Shown here one piece after another: positions 25,355-34,037 of a DNA stretch of 36,291 nt; within the stretch, counting starts at the first letter, position 1; each line of letters starts with the position of its first letter. The DNA is from Ovoidimarina sp039190895 (lineage in GTDB: Bacteria > Pseudomonadota > Alphaproteobacteria > Rhodobacterales > Rhodobacteraceae): NCBI GenBank assembly GCA_039190895.1, contig JBCCXY010000019.1, forward strand, positions 1 to 36,291, written 5' to 3'. The notes below the pieces were generated by a model, which was given only the letters and a program-made list of their open reading frames with translations, had not been told where the DNA came from and searched no databases. The position numbers and the translations under genes were made by a program.

Positions 25355-26853
25355 CCTGGGTCCTTGCCACTCCCCTGGTGCTGCCGTTTCTGACAGCCGT
25401 CTTCGCGTTCCTGACGCGCTACGGTCGCACGGGCCGCTGGATCAGTGTCGTCGGCAACATCTTTCTGCTGATCGCGGCAATCGTCCTGATGGCCCGGGTC
25501 CTCGGCGCCGGGGTCATTGCCGGTCAAATGGGAAGCTGGCCCGCGCCTTTCGGGATCACGCTGGTGGCCGACTATCTGAGCGCTGTCATGGTCGTCATCA
25601 CGGCGATCACTGCGCTCGCCGTGTCGATCTATGCGCTGGGCGATATCAATGAACGCAAGGAATATCTGGGATACCACGCGCTCTTCAACGTCCTGATCGG
25701 CGGCGTGGTGGGGGCGTTCCTGACCGGGGACCTGTTCAACCTCTATGTCTGGTTCGAGGTCATGCTGATCTCATCCTTCGGGCTGCTCGTCCTCGGGGGG
25801 ACGAAGGCGCAGGTCGATGGTGGCGTGCGCTATGTGACGCTGAACCTGATCTCGACCATCCTGTTCCTCACCGGCATCGGCCTCCTCTACGGCATGACCG
25901 GCACGCTCAACATGGCCGATATCGCCCACAGCCTGCCTTCGGTCGAAAACCAGGGCCTCGTCACCGTCATCGCGATAATGTTCATGGTGGCGTTCGGGGT
26001 CAAAGCGGCCGTCTTCCCGCTGTTCTTCTGGTTGCCCGCCTCGTACCACACGCCCGCCTTCTCGGTCTCGGCGGTGTTTGCGGGGCTGCTGACTAAGGTT
26101 GGCGTCTACGCCTTGATCCGCATGTTCACGCTGGTCTTCGACCACGATATCGGCTTCACCCACACGATCCTCCTTTGGGTCGCCGGGTTTACCATGGTCA
26201 CTGGCGTCCTCGGCGCCGCCGCCCAGAACGACATCCGCAAGATCCTGTCGTTCCACATCGTCAGCCAGATCGGCTACATGATCATGGGGCTGGCGCTGCT
26301 GACGCCGCTCGCCATGGTCGGGGCCGTGTTCTATCTCGTCCACCACATCATCGTGAAAGCGAACCTGTTCCTGATCGCCGGCGTGATCGAACGCTCTACC
26401 GGCTCCACCGACCTCGCCAAGATCGGCGGCCTCTACAAATCGGCGCCCCTGCTCGCGGTCCTGTTCTTCATCCCCGCCTTCTCGCTGGCCGGGTTCCCGC
26501 CGCTCTCTGGCTTCTGGGCCAAGTACGTCCTTGTCGCGGCGGCGCTCGAAGACAGCTCCTGGATCATCGCCGCCGTTGCCCTGATTGTCGGCCTCCTGAC
26601 GATTTTCTCGATGACCAAGATCTGGGCCGAGGCGTTCTGGAAGGCCCATCCCGACGGCACCGACCCGGTCCTGACCAGCATCGACCCGGACACGCGGAAG
26701 GCTTTACTCTACCCCATTGCCGGGCTCGCGGCACTGACTCTGATAATCGGCTTCTTCCCGCATAGCTTCGTGGTCTTCGCCGAAACCGCCGCGGCCCAGC
26801 TTCTGGACCCAAGCGCCTACATGGCCGCTGTTTTGGGGGAGGACGCCCAATGA
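25351..26853 (+). CDS. mrpD: Na+/H+ antiporter subunit MrpD
   Basis: MrpD is the second large proton-translocating subunit, related to NuoM/N. At 500 aa with about 14 spans, it has the key residues Glu136 (LFNLYVWFEVMLISSFG) and Lys218 (FGVKAAVFPLFFWLPASYHT), corresponding to E137 and K219 of Bacillus MrpD. LTKVGVYALIR and the discontinuous helix after IRKILSFHIVSQIGYM are intact. ATGA overlaps with mrpC and mrpE indicate coupled translation. Confidence 0.95.
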   Translation: MTWVLATPLVLPFLTAVFAFLTRYGRTGRWISVVGNIFLLIAAIVLMARVLGAGVIAGQMGSWPAPFGITLVADYLSAVMVVITAITALAVSIYALGDINERKEYLGYHALFNVLIGGVVGAFLTGDLFNLYVWFEVMLISSFGLLVLGGTKAQVDGGVRYVTLNLISTILFLTGIGLLYGMTGTLNMADIAHSLPSVENQGLVTVIAIMFMVAFGVKAAVFPLFFWLPASYHTPAFSVSAVFAGLLTKVGVYALIRMFTLVFDHDIGFTHTILLWVAGFTMVTGVLGAAAQNDIRKILSFHIVSQIGYMIMGLALLTPLAMVGAVFYLVHHIIVKANLFLIAGVIERSTGSTDLAKIGGLYKSAPLLAVLFFIPAFSLAGFPPLSGFWAKYVLVAAALEDSSWIIAAVALIVGLLTIFSMTKIWAEAFWKAHPDGTDPVLTSIDPDTRKALLYPIAGLAALTLIIGFFPHSFVVFAETAAAQLLDPSAYMAAVLGEDAQ

Positions 26854-27338
26854 ACACCCTCGTCGCCAACATCTTTCTCGCGATCATCTGGGCGCTGTTC
26901 TTCGGCGGGTTTACCTGGCTGACCGTGCTGTCCGGCCTCGTCGTGGGCTATGGCATTCTCTGGCTCCTGCAACCGCTCAAAGGTGCGCGGTCGACTTACT
27001 TCAAGCGCGTCTGGTACTGGGCCAAGCTGATCGTCCTGTTTCTCTACGAACTGATCGTCTCCAGCTTTCAGGTCCTCAAAGACATCGTCACCCCGCAGCA
27101 CCTGTCGAATCCGGCGATCATCGACATGCCCCTCGACGTGAAGACCGACACGGGTATCCTGCTGGTGACGAACCTGATCTCGCTGACACCGGGCACGCTC
27201 AGCATCGACGTCAGCGAAGACCGCAAGACGCTTCAGCTTCACGTTATGTTCGCCGACGACCCCGAGGCCGTCTGCCGTCAGTTGAAGAACGGGATGGAAC
27301 GGTGGGTGATCGACGCCGTTGAGGGAGACGAGCCATGA
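26850..27338 (+). CDS. mrpE: Na+/H+ antiporter subunit MrpE
   Basis: This 162-aa protein has two or three N-terminal membrane spans followed by a soluble domain (about 85-162) with NLISLTPGTLSIDVSEDRKTL, the MnhE signature. MrpE has no complex I counterpart and is thought to help sodium entry. It overlaps both mrpD and mrpF by 4 nt. Confidence 0.94.
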   Translation: MNTLVANIFLAIIWALFFGGFTWLTVLSGLVVGYGILWLLQPLKGARSTYFKRVWYWAKLIVLFLYELIVSSFQVLKDIVTPQHLSNPAIIDMPLDVKTDTGILLVTNLISLTPGTLSIDVSEDRKTLQLHVMFADDPEAVCRQLKNGMERWVIDAVEGDEP

Positions 27339-27637
27339 CCCTTCCGGCCATAGTCCTGCTGATTTCTCTCGCGCTGGTGTTTGTCGGCGTCGGCCTGTCG
27401 TTCATCCGCCTCGCGCTGGGGCCGACCATGCCGGATCGCGTGGTGGCGCTCGACAAAATGACCGTCTCCATCGTGGCGTTTTGCGGGCTGGCGGCGATGT
27501 TCTCAGGCGATCCCGCGTTCCTCGACGTGGCCCTGGTGCTCGCCTTGGTGGGCTTCCTCGCGACCGTTGCCCTGGCGCGCTTCGCCGAAAGAGCGGTCGC
27601 CCGACGCAAACAGGCGAAGGAGACCGAGGATGAGTGA
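27335..27637 (+). CDS. mrpF: Na+/H+ antiporter subunit MrpF
   Basis: A 100-aa protein with three membrane spans and the family motif RLALGPTMPDRVVALDKMT plus FLDVALVLALVGFLATVALARF. MrpF is involved in the sodium pathway together with MrpE and MrpG. A short Arg/Lys-rich tail follows. It overlaps mrpE by 4 nt and mrpG by 8 nt. Confidence 0.94.
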   Translation: MTLPAIVLLISLALVFVGVGLSFIRLALGPTMPDRVVALDKMTVSIVAFCGLAAMFSGDPAFLDVALVLALVGFLATVALARFAERAVARRKQAKETEDE

Positions 27638-27950
27638 CGTGATCGCCTCCGCCCTGATCCTTCTTGGCAGCGCCCTCACCGCCGCGGCAGGGATCGGAAT
27701 AATGCGCCTGCCCGATGTCTTCATCCGGATGCATGCCGCGACCAAGGTGGGGACGCTTGGCTCGGGCCTGATCCTTGCTGGCGCCGCCGTGCATTTCGGC
27801 GACCCCGGCATCGTCCTGCGCTGCGTTCTGATCATCTTCTTCCTGCTCCTGACCGCGCCCATCGGCGCCCATATGATCGGACGTGCGGCCCTGCGCCTCG
27901 GCATCCCGGTCTGGACCAGCAAGTCAAAGCCGGACGACCCAGCGACCTAG
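27630..27950 (+). CDS. mrpG: Na+/H+ antiporter subunit MrpG
   Basis: The last Mrp gene encodes 106 aa with three spans and the MnhG motif GIMRLPDVFIRMHAATKVGTLG, followed by VLRCVLIIFFLLLTAPIGAHMIGRAA. ATG 27630 with GAGGA directly in front is chosen over an upstream in-frame start inside mrpF. With it the complex is complete (A to G), so this should be a functional secondary Na+/H+ antiporter for sodium and alkali tolerance. Confidence 0.94.
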   Translation: MSDVIASALILLGSALTAAAGIGIMRLPDVFIRMHAATKVGTLGSGLILAGAAVHFGDPGIVLRCVLIIFFLLLTAPIGAHMIGRAALRLGIPVWTSKSKPDDPAT

Positions 27951-27966
27951 TCGCTGAGCCCGTTGC

Positions 27967-27999
27967 ACCGACGAAATACCGACGTAATACCGACGCGAT
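27967..27999. repeat. Three tandem 11-bp repeats in the mrpG-sbtA convergent gap
   Basis: The units ACCGACGAAAT, ACCGACGTAAT and ACCGACGCGAT follow one another without gaps, differing only at positions 8-10. They fill almost half of the 72-bp space between the convergent genes. No hairpin terminator is visible in this gap. Confidence 0.7.
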
Positions 28000-28022
28000 A
28001 CAGATCCCGAAAACCGGCTGAT

Positions 28023-29075
28023 CTAGATCGCGATTTCCGCCAGCGCCATGAACAGCGGGATGCTCAGGATTGCCACCGGAGTCCCCAGCCCCGTCGACGT
28101 CCCGACATAGGCCGACACATTGGCCTCAGGCAGCGCCGCGCGGATTGTTGGCGGGCCCGAGATGTCCGAGCTCGACGCCGCCATCACCGCCAGCAGGATC
28201 ACACCGCCTTCCGAAAACCCCGTCAGGTGATGCGCCGCCAGACCCACGCCAAAGCCCAGCAGACCATGCACGATGGGCGCGCTGATGCCGTACAGAACAT
28301 AGACATGGGCGACCTTGCGCATCTCGGACAGGCGGCTCCACGCCTCCATCCCCATGATCAGCATCAAGAGCGACAGAAGGCCCCGGAACAGCGGCTCATA
28401 AAAGCTGTCGAACACCGATTCCGGTCGTGACAGAAGCCCAAGCGCGAGGCCCGCGATCAGCGCTGAGATGGCCGGGCTACGCAGCGTGTCGGACAGGATT
28501 TCCTTAAACATATCAACACCGTCTGACCAGGCGGTCCCAATGGGCGGCCCCGACATCGTGGCCGTTCCACTGGCATCCGGCGCGACCTTGGCCCGCGCTG
28601 CGCTGAGCCGCGCGAGCACGATCGCTGTCACGAGCGCCGCCATGTCCATGAAGGGATAAAGCGCTCCGATAAAGCCCTCATACGCGATCCCCTCATCGTC
28701 GAGCATCGCCATCCCCGCCGCCAAAGTCGACGCGGAAACAGCCCCAAACAGGCCTGCCGTCGCAAACCCATCAACCTTCGAGACGCCCCGCGCCCGAGAC
28801 AGCAGCGTGCTGCCCAGCAGCACAATCACGACGCCCAGAACCACAGCCCCCACTGCAGGCACAAGCAACGTCACCCAATCCGCGCCCCGGATCGAAATCC
28901 CGGCATTCATCCCGACCTTCAGCAGCAACAGCGCCACGATGAACTTGTAGACCGGCGCCGGGATCTCAAACCGGCTCCCAAACGCCGCCAAAGCCGCCCC
29001 GGCGATCAAAAACGCCAGTGTCGGCTTCTGAAGCTGGGTCACAAGCGTTTCGATAAAGTTTAAAGCGATGTCCAT
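28023..29075 (-). CDS. Sodium-dependent bicarbonate permease, SbtA family
   Basis: The 350-aa protein fits the SbtA family (Pfam Sbt_1, formerly DUF897) with about 10 membrane spans in two inverted halves. Conserved stretches include LLLLKVGMNAGISIRG, the GLFGAVSASTLAAGMAM motif in the first half and AVMAASSSDISGPPTIRAALPEA in the second, which together form the substrate-binding crossover. Cyanobacterial SbtA takes up HCO3- with Na+; heterotrophic relatives may carry bicarbonate or another small anion. AGGAGG sits 8 nt before ATG 29075. It is divergent from an NhaR-like regulator and lies beside a sodium antiporter, which would supply its sodium gradient. No SbtB gene is adjacent. Confidence 0.86.
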   Translation of the reverse strand: MDIALNFIETLVTQLQKPTLAFLIAGAALAAFGSRFEIPAPVYKFIVALLLLKVGMNAGISIRGADWVTLLVPAVGAVVLGVVIVLLGSTLLSRARGVSKVDGFATAGLFGAVSASTLAAGMAMLDDEGIAYEGFIGALYPFMDMAALVTAIVLARLSAARAKVAPDASGTATMSGPPIGTAWSDGVDMFKEILSDTLRSPAISALIAGLALGLLSRPESVFDSFYEPLFRGLLSLLMLIMGMEAWSRLSEMRKVAHVYVLYGISAPIVHGLLGFGVGLAAHHLTGFSEGGVILLAVMAASSSDISGPPTIRAALPEANVSAYVGTSTGLGTPVAILSIPLFMALAEIAI

Positions 29076-29123
29076 GGCACCGACCTCCTGTTTGGGCAGC
29101 CAGATACTTCGCCAATTGCGCAA

Positions 29124-29142
29124 AGAAAAATATATCTTTTCT
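29124..29142. promoter_or_regulatory. Inverted repeat AGAAAA-N7-TTTTCT in the sbtA/LysR divergent spacer
   Basis: A perfect 6-bp dyad with an AT-rich centre lies in the middle of the 93-bp spacer between the two divergent genes, at the usual place of a LysR-type operator. The spacer is far more AT-rich than the surrounding sequence and likely contains both promoters, although no clear -35/-10 pair was identified. Confidence 0.45.
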
Positions 29143-29168
29143 GATCTAATGTTCTATTTTATGGAACT

Positions 29169-30026
29169 ATGGATCGCATGAACTACCACCACCTGCGCTA
29201 CTTCCGCGAGGTTGCCGTTGACGGTCAGCTCGCCCGTACGGCGCAGCGGCTGAACGTCTCACAGTCGGCATTGTCGATGCAGATCAAGGCGTTGGAGGAG
29301 AGCCTCGGCACCGACCTGTTCGAGCGGGTGTCGCGCAAGCTGGTGCTGACCCACGCGGGTCGCGTCGCGCTGGACTACGCCGACCAGATCTTCAGCGCCG
29401 GGGCGCAACTGCTTGAAACGTTCAAGAGCGACGAAACCCTGATGCCCCCACTGCGCGTGGGCGCGGTATCGACCCTGTCGCGAAATTTCCAGCTTCAGTT
29501 CCTGCGTCCGCTGTTCACAACCGAGGACGCTGTCTTTTCACTCCGCTCGGCGGGGATGCAGACGCTGATGGCCGATCTCAAGGCCCTGCGCCTGGATGTC
29601 GTCCTCGCCACCACCGTGCCCGAGCCGGATGAAGCCGTCAGTTTCGCCGTCCAGAAAGTCTCGGAGCAAAGCGTCGGCCTGCACGGTCAAAGCGCACATC
29701 TGACCCACGCCACGCTTTCCGACCTGCTCACCCACGAGGCGGTCATCCTGCCATCCGATCCGATCATCCGCACCGGCTTCGACGGCCTTGTTGCGCGACT
29801 GGGCATCGCGCCCCGAATTGCCGCGCATGTCGATGATATGGCGATGGTCCGTCTTCTCGCGCGCGAAGGCGTCGGCCTGGCCGTCGCCCCGTCAGTGGTC
29901 CTTGCTGACGAGCTCCGCAATGGAACCCTCGCAACGGCGCCCTTCGATCTGGGCATCTCTGAGTCGTTCTTCGCCGTCACACTTGCCCGCCAGTTCCGTC
30001 ATCCGACCCTGGACCGGCTGCTCTGA
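29169..30026 (+). CDS. LysR-family regulator, NhaR-like
   Basis: The 285-aa protein has an N-terminal winged HTH (NYHHLRYFREVAVDGQLART, AQRLNVSQSALSMQIKALEE) and an effector domain with LRVGAVSTLSRNFQLQFLRP. The pattern resembles NhaR-like regulators, which in E. coli activate the nhaA antiporter in response to Na+. The second ATG at 29178 (MNYHHL) is an equally good start. By position it most likely regulates the divergent sbtA gene. Whether it senses sodium, bicarbonate or a metabolite cannot be told from sequence. Confidence 0.82.
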   Translation: MDRMNYHHLRYFREVAVDGQLARTAQRLNVSQSALSMQIKALEESLGTDLFERVSRKLVLTHAGRVALDYADQIFSAGAQLLETFKSDETLMPPLRVGAVSTLSRNFQLQFLRPLFTTEDAVFSLRSAGMQTLMADLKALRLDVVLATTVPEPDEAVSFAVQKVSEQSVGLHGQSAHLTHATLSDLLTHEAVILPSDPIIRTGFDGLVARLGIAPRIAAHVDDMAMVRLLAREGVGLAVAPSVVLADELRNGTLATAPFDLGISESFFAVTLARQFRHPTLDRLL

Positions 30027-30193
30027 CCATACTGCGACCTAAGGGCTCCCGGTCTTGTCTCTGATTGACTTATCCGAGCAAACCACTCAGCTTTAGGTCA
30101 ACATCGCTCTCGAATCTATCGGGGGGACGCCGATCAGCAACGGCGCGAGAGCGGCAGCCAACCAAAAAGTCTCAGGGAAAGAGGACCTTATCA
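30027..30193 (+). promoter_or_regulatory. Leader region of the imelysin operon
   Basis: This 167-bp gap must hold the promoter of the iron-related operon. TTGACT (30065-30070) is a good -35 box, but no convincing -10 follows at normal spacing. TTGAC (30065-30069) and GTCAA (30097-30101) are inverted relative to each other, 27 bp apart. No TGA-N9-TCA element like that upstream of 36211 was found. AGAGGA is the ribosome binding site for ATG 30194. Confidence 0.3.
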
Positions 30194-31465
30194 ATGAAAA
30201 CCATTACGCTTGTCACAAGCGCGCTCGCGCTTGGGTTCGGGACAGCCGCCATGGCGGGAGGGCACGCCAGCAAGTCCGCCGTGCTGGAAAACTACTCGAA
30301 TATCGCCCTTGCGAAATACACCGACAGCCTGATCACCGCCCAGCGGCTTCAGTCGGCGGTGGACGCCCTGCTTGCCAATCCGTCGGCCGAAGCGCTGGAA
30401 GATGCGAAGACGGCATGGCTCGCGGCGCGCGTGCCATACCAGCAAAGCGAAGTGTTCCGCTTCGGCAACGCCATCGTCGACGACTGGGAAGGCAAGGTGA
30501 ATGCCTGGCCGCTGGACGAAGGCCTGATCGACTATGTCGACGCCTCCTATGGTGGCCCAACCGACGAAAACGAGGCCGCCGTCCTCAATGTCGTTGCCAA
30601 CGCCAGCTTTACCCTGTCGGGTGAGACGGTCGATGCTGCCAAGATCACGCCCGCTCTGCTGGAAGAAACCCTGCAAGAGGCCGACGGCGTCGAGGCGAAC
30701 GTTGCGACCGGATACCACGCGGTCGAATTCCTCCTCTGGGGTCAGGACCTCAACGGGCACGGCGCCGGGGCCGGGGACCGTCCGTGGACGGATTACGCCT
30801 CGGGCGATGCCTGCACCAACGGCAACTGCGACCGCCGGGGGGAGTACCTGAAGGCCGCAACGGACCTGCTCGTGTCGGATCTGGAATGGATCGTGGCGCA
30901 GTGGGCCGAAGGCGGTGAGGCTCGGACGACCGTCATGGCCGACGAAGACGCTGGGATCGCTTCGATCCTGACCGGAATGGGCTCTTTGTCCTATGGCGAA
31001 ACGGCGGGCGAGCGGATGCGCCTCGGCGTGATGCTCAACGATCCGGAGGAAGAGCATTCCTGCTTCGCCGACAACACCCATAACGACCACTACTACAACG
31101 GCGTGGGGATCAAGTCGGTCTATCTCGGCAGCTACACACGCACCAATGGCGAAGTGGTTGAAGGCCCGTCGCTGTCCGACCTCGTCGCTGCGACCGACGC
31201 GGATCTGGACGCCGAGATGAAGGGCAAGCTGTCGGACGCTGTTCTGGCGCTGGGCCGGATCAAGACCGCCGCCGAATCCGGTTTCACCTATGACATGATG
31301 CTGGAACGCGGCAACGCCGCGGGCGAAGCGCTGATCATGGGCGGTGTGAACGGCCTGATCGATCAGACCCGCAGCATTGAGCGGGTGATCGCTGCGCTCG
31401 GCGCCGACGGGATCGAGATTGAGGGCTCTGACAGCCTCGACAACCCCGAAGCCGTCTTCGAATAA
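30194..31465 (+). CDS. Imelysin-family (M75) periplasmic protein, iron-regulated IrpA-like
   Basis: The 423 aa start with a signal peptide (MKTITLVTSALALGFGTAAMA), so the protein is exported. The imelysin domain carries the GxHxxE metal motif as GYHAVE (173-178), followed by FLLWGQDLNGHGAGAGDRPWTDY. Relatives include IrpA of cyanobacteria and the EfeO/M75 group, which bind iron at the cell surface; peptidase activity is doubtful for most. AGAGGA precedes ATG 30194; a longer in-frame start has no signal peptide. It is the first gene of a cluster with a di-heme protein, a second imelysin and a DUF1513 protein. A very stable hairpin separates it from the next gene. Confidence 0.88.
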   Translation: MKTITLVTSALALGFGTAAMAGGHASKSAVLENYSNIALAKYTDSLITAQRLQSAVDALLANPSAEALEDAKTAWLAARVPYQQSEVFRFGNAIVDDWEGKVNAWPLDEGLIDYVDASYGGPTDENEAAVLNVVANASFTLSGETVDAAKITPALLEETLQEADGVEANVATGYHAVEFLLWGQDLNGHGAGAGDRPWTDYASGDACTNGNCDRRGEYLKAATDLLVSDLEWIVAQWAEGGEARTTVMADEDAGIASILTGMGSLSYGETAGERMRLGVMLNDPEEEHSCFADNTHNDHYYNGVGIKSVYLGSYTRTNGEVVEGPSLSDLVAATDADLDAEMKGKLSDAVLALGRIKTAAESGFTYDMMLERGNAAGEALIMGGVNGLIDQTRSIERVIAALGADGIEIEGSDSLDNPEAVFE

Positions 31466-31473
31466 TCCAACGC

Positions 31474-31501
31474 GCGGCGCGGCACTTTGGTGCCGCGCCG
31501 C
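31474..31501 (+). terminator. Perfect 12-bp GC hairpin between imelysin gene 1 and the di-heme gene
   Basis: GCGGCGCGGCAC and GTGCCGCGCCGC pair exactly around a TTTG loop, starting 8 nt after the stop. No T-run follows. It probably acts as a 3' stabiliser or partial terminator that makes the first gene more highly expressed than the rest of the operon. Confidence 0.6.
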
Positions 31502-31527
31502 AACCAGCCCGGGTGTCAGCGAAACTC

Positions 31528-33051
31528 ATGGTCAAGCCGCACCTCCCCGCTCTGATCTGCGCACTTCTGCTGCCGACCTCGGTTATGGCGGTCCCGCTTG
31601 ACGAGGATCCGCATCTGAACATCATCCCCCGCACGCCCGAAGAAGCGGCCCGCATCGCGGCGGTGACGGCCCTGTCGACGACATTCGACGAACCGCACCA
31701 GTTTGAACGCATGTCCGCCGGTGCCGCGACGGTGCGCGTCAAACCCGACTCCAACGCCTTCTCGCAGCCGTCCGGAAACATCTCGTTCGAGGACGAACTG
31801 ACGTTCAACGTCGGCAACGGCCTCTTCCGCAAACTCTGGGTCTCGTCCCCGTCCTCCACGCTGGCCTCCGACGGTCTCGGTCCCCTTTACAACGCGCGCT
31901 CCTGCCAGCGCTGCCACCTCAAGGATGGACGAGGTCACCCGCCGAAGGGGCCGGACGACAACGCCATCTCGATGCTGCTGCGCGTCTCGATCCCCGATAG
32001 GTCCGGGGACGGGACCGCCGAGATCGAGGACTACCTCGCCACCCTCCCCGAGCCGACCTATGGCGAGCAACTGCAAGATTTCAGCGTTGCGGGCCACCCG
32101 GCGGAGTACCGGCTGAAGATCGACTATGACGAGATCGAGGTGCCGCTGTCCGGTGGAGAGGTCGCCCATCTCCGCGCGCCGACCTACACGGCGGCTGATC
32201 TGGGATACGGGCCGCTGCATGCCGACGCGATGCTCAGCCCCCGGGTCGCGCCGCAGATGATCGGACTGGGGCTGCTTGAAGCCATTCCTTCGTCCGACAT
32301 CCTGGCGCTCGCTGACCCGGACGACGCGGACGGCGACGGCATTTCCGGACGCGCGAACATCGTGTGGTCGCCGGAATATGGCCGCCCCATGCTGGGCCGC
32401 TTCGGCCTCAAGGCGGGCCTGCCCACTCTCAGGCACCAATCAGCAAGCGCGTTCTCCGCCGATATCGGCATATCCTCCCCGCTCCTCACCGCTGCCTGGG
32501 GCGAATGCACCGAGGCGCAAGATGCCTGCCGCACCGCACCCCATGGCGACGGTGATGACCGCGTGTTCGAGGTCGACGACCAGATCCTTGACCTTGTGAC
32601 ATTCTACAGCCGAAACCTCGGCGTCCCCGCCCGGCGCGACGTCGACGACCCTCAGGTGCTACACGGGAAAGAGGTGTTCTACACCACCGGCTGCACCGGC
32701 TGCCACCAGCCATCCTTCGTGACGCACCGCCTCGCCGACCAGCCCGAGCAGAGCTTCCAGCTGATCTGGCCCTATACCGACATGCTCCTCCACGACATGG
32801 GCCCGGGCCTTGCCGACAACCGCCCCGAAGCCCGCGCAAACGGCCGGGAATGGCGCACGCCGCCACTTTGGGGCATCGGCCTGACCGAACAGGTCTCGGG
32901 CCACACATACTTCCTGCACGACGGCCGCGCCCGCTCACTCCTCGAAGCCATCCTTTGGCATGGCGGCGAAGCGCAATCCCAGCGCGATGCCGTGGTGGGG
33001 ATGGACCCTGAGGACCGCCGCGCCCTCATCAGATTTTTGGAGAGCCTGTGA
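31528..33051 (+). CDS. Di-heme c-type oxidoreductase, DUF1111 (thiol oxidoreductase-like)
   Basis: The 507-aa protein has a signal peptide (HLPALICALLLPTSVMA) and two heme c sites, CQRCH at 126-130 and CTGCH at 389-393, spaced as in the DUF1111 di-heme family related to MauG/cytochrome c peroxidases. Other conserved parts are DADGDGISGRAN and WRTPPLWGIGL with SGHTYFLHDGRARSLLEAILWHGGEA. A redox role in the periplasm, for instance changing the oxidation state of iron handled by the imelysins, is inference. An upstream in-frame GTG at 31513 is an alternative start. Its stop overlaps the next ATG by one base. Confidence 0.88.
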   Translation: MVKPHLPALICALLLPTSVMAVPLDEDPHLNIIPRTPEEAARIAAVTALSTTFDEPHQFERMSAGAATVRVKPDSNAFSQPSGNISFEDELTFNVGNGLFRKLWVSSPSSTLASDGLGPLYNARSCQRCHLKDGRGHPPKGPDDNAISMLLRVSIPDRSGDGTAEIEDYLATLPEPTYGEQLQDFSVAGHPAEYRLKIDYDEIEVPLSGGEVAHLRAPTYTAADLGYGPLHADAMLSPRVAPQMIGLGLLEAIPSSDILALADPDDADGDGISGRANIVWSPEYGRPMLGRFGLKAGLPTLRHQSASAFSADIGISSPLLTAAWGECTEAQDACRTAPHGDGDDRVFEVDDQILDLVTFYSRNLGVPARRDVDDPQVLHGKEVFYTTGCTGCHQPSFVTHRLADQPEQSFQLIWPYTDMLLHDMGPGLADNRPEARANGREWRTPPLWGIGLTEQVSGHTYFLHDGRARSLLEAILWHGGEAQSQRDAVVGMDPEDRRALIRFLESL

Positions 33052-34037
33052 TGCGCCTGATCCTATCCGCCCTCGCCGTGTCATTTGCGACAACCACGAC
33101 TGCGCAAACCCCCGACGTGAAAGCCATCGTCGACCAGCACATTCTGCCCGGCTATCAGGCCCTCGCCACCGAAACGGCGGACCTCGCCGCTGCCGCCGTT
33201 GCAGATTGTGCCCCCGACAGCGAGGCGCTTCGGGTTGCTTACAACGAAGCCTTCGACGCCTGGGTCCGCGTCAGCCACCTGCGCTTTGGCCCATCCGAAA
33301 CCGACGACCGCGCGTTCGCCCTCGCCTTCTGGCCCGACCCTCGGGGCTCGACCCCCAAGGCCCTGTCCACGCTGATCCGCGACCAAGACCCGGCCGTCGA
33401 AACGGCAGAGGCGTTCTCCACCGTCTCGGTCGCCGCACGCGGCTTCTACGCGCTAGAATTCCTGCTTTACGACCCCCAGTTCGCAGACAGCGGGGCCTAT
33501 CGCTGCACCCTCACGCAAGCCATCGCCAACGACATCGCCGCCAACTCTGCCGCCATCCTGGGCGACTGGGAGGCGACTTACGCCACGCTGATGTCAGAGC
33601 CCGGCAACGACACCTACAGAACCCCGACGGAAGCCGCGCAACAGGTCTTTACAGCGCTCTCCACCGGCCTCGAATTCACCGCCGACACCCGCATGGGCCG
33701 ACCTCTCGGTACATTCGAACGCCCGCGCCCCAACCGCGCCGAAGCGCGCCGATCCGGGCGCTCGCTGCGCCATGTCGTCCTGTCGCTGGAAGCCACGCGA
33801 GAGCTTGCGGCGCTGATCTCCGACCAGGATGACGCCGTTGATCAGGCCTTCGCAGACGCCCTTGACCGGGCCAAGGGCCTCGACGACCCGGTCTTCGCCG
33901 GGGTGGCCGACCCGCAAACGCGCTTCCCTATCGATGTCCTCCAGACCCGCATCACATCAATCCGGCGCCTGCTCGCCGAAGAGATCGGTCCGGAACTGGG
34001 CGTCACGGCGGGCTTCAACTCCCTCGACGGCGACTGA
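33051..34037 (+). CDS. Second imelysin-family protein, with altered GxHxxE motif
   Basis: The 328-aa protein has a short signal peptide (MRLILSALAVSFATTTTAQ) and the imelysin fold pattern (HILPGYQALATETADLAAAA, AYNEAFDAWVRVSHLRFGP). The motif expected as GxHxxE reads GFYALE (131-136): the Glu is kept but the His is Tyr. If the His binds metal in the first imelysin, this copy may bind differently or act as a partner subunit. The two imelysins are only distantly alike, so this is not a recent duplication. It is coupled at both ends by TGATG overlaps. Confidence 0.83.
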   Translation: MRLILSALAVSFATTTTAQTPDVKAIVDQHILPGYQALATETADLAAAAVADCAPDSEALRVAYNEAFDAWVRVSHLRFGPSETDDRAFALAFWPDPRGSTPKALSTLIRDQDPAVETAEAFSTVSVAARGFYALEFLLYDPQFADSGAYRCTLTQAIANDIAANSAAILGDWEATYATLMSEPGNDTYRTPTEAAQQVFTALSTGLEFTADTRMGRPLGTFERPRPNRAEARRSGRSLRHVVLSLEATRELAALISDQDDAVDQAFADALDRAKGLDDPVFAGVADPQTRFPIDVLQTRITSIRRLLAEEIGPELGVTAGFNSLDGD

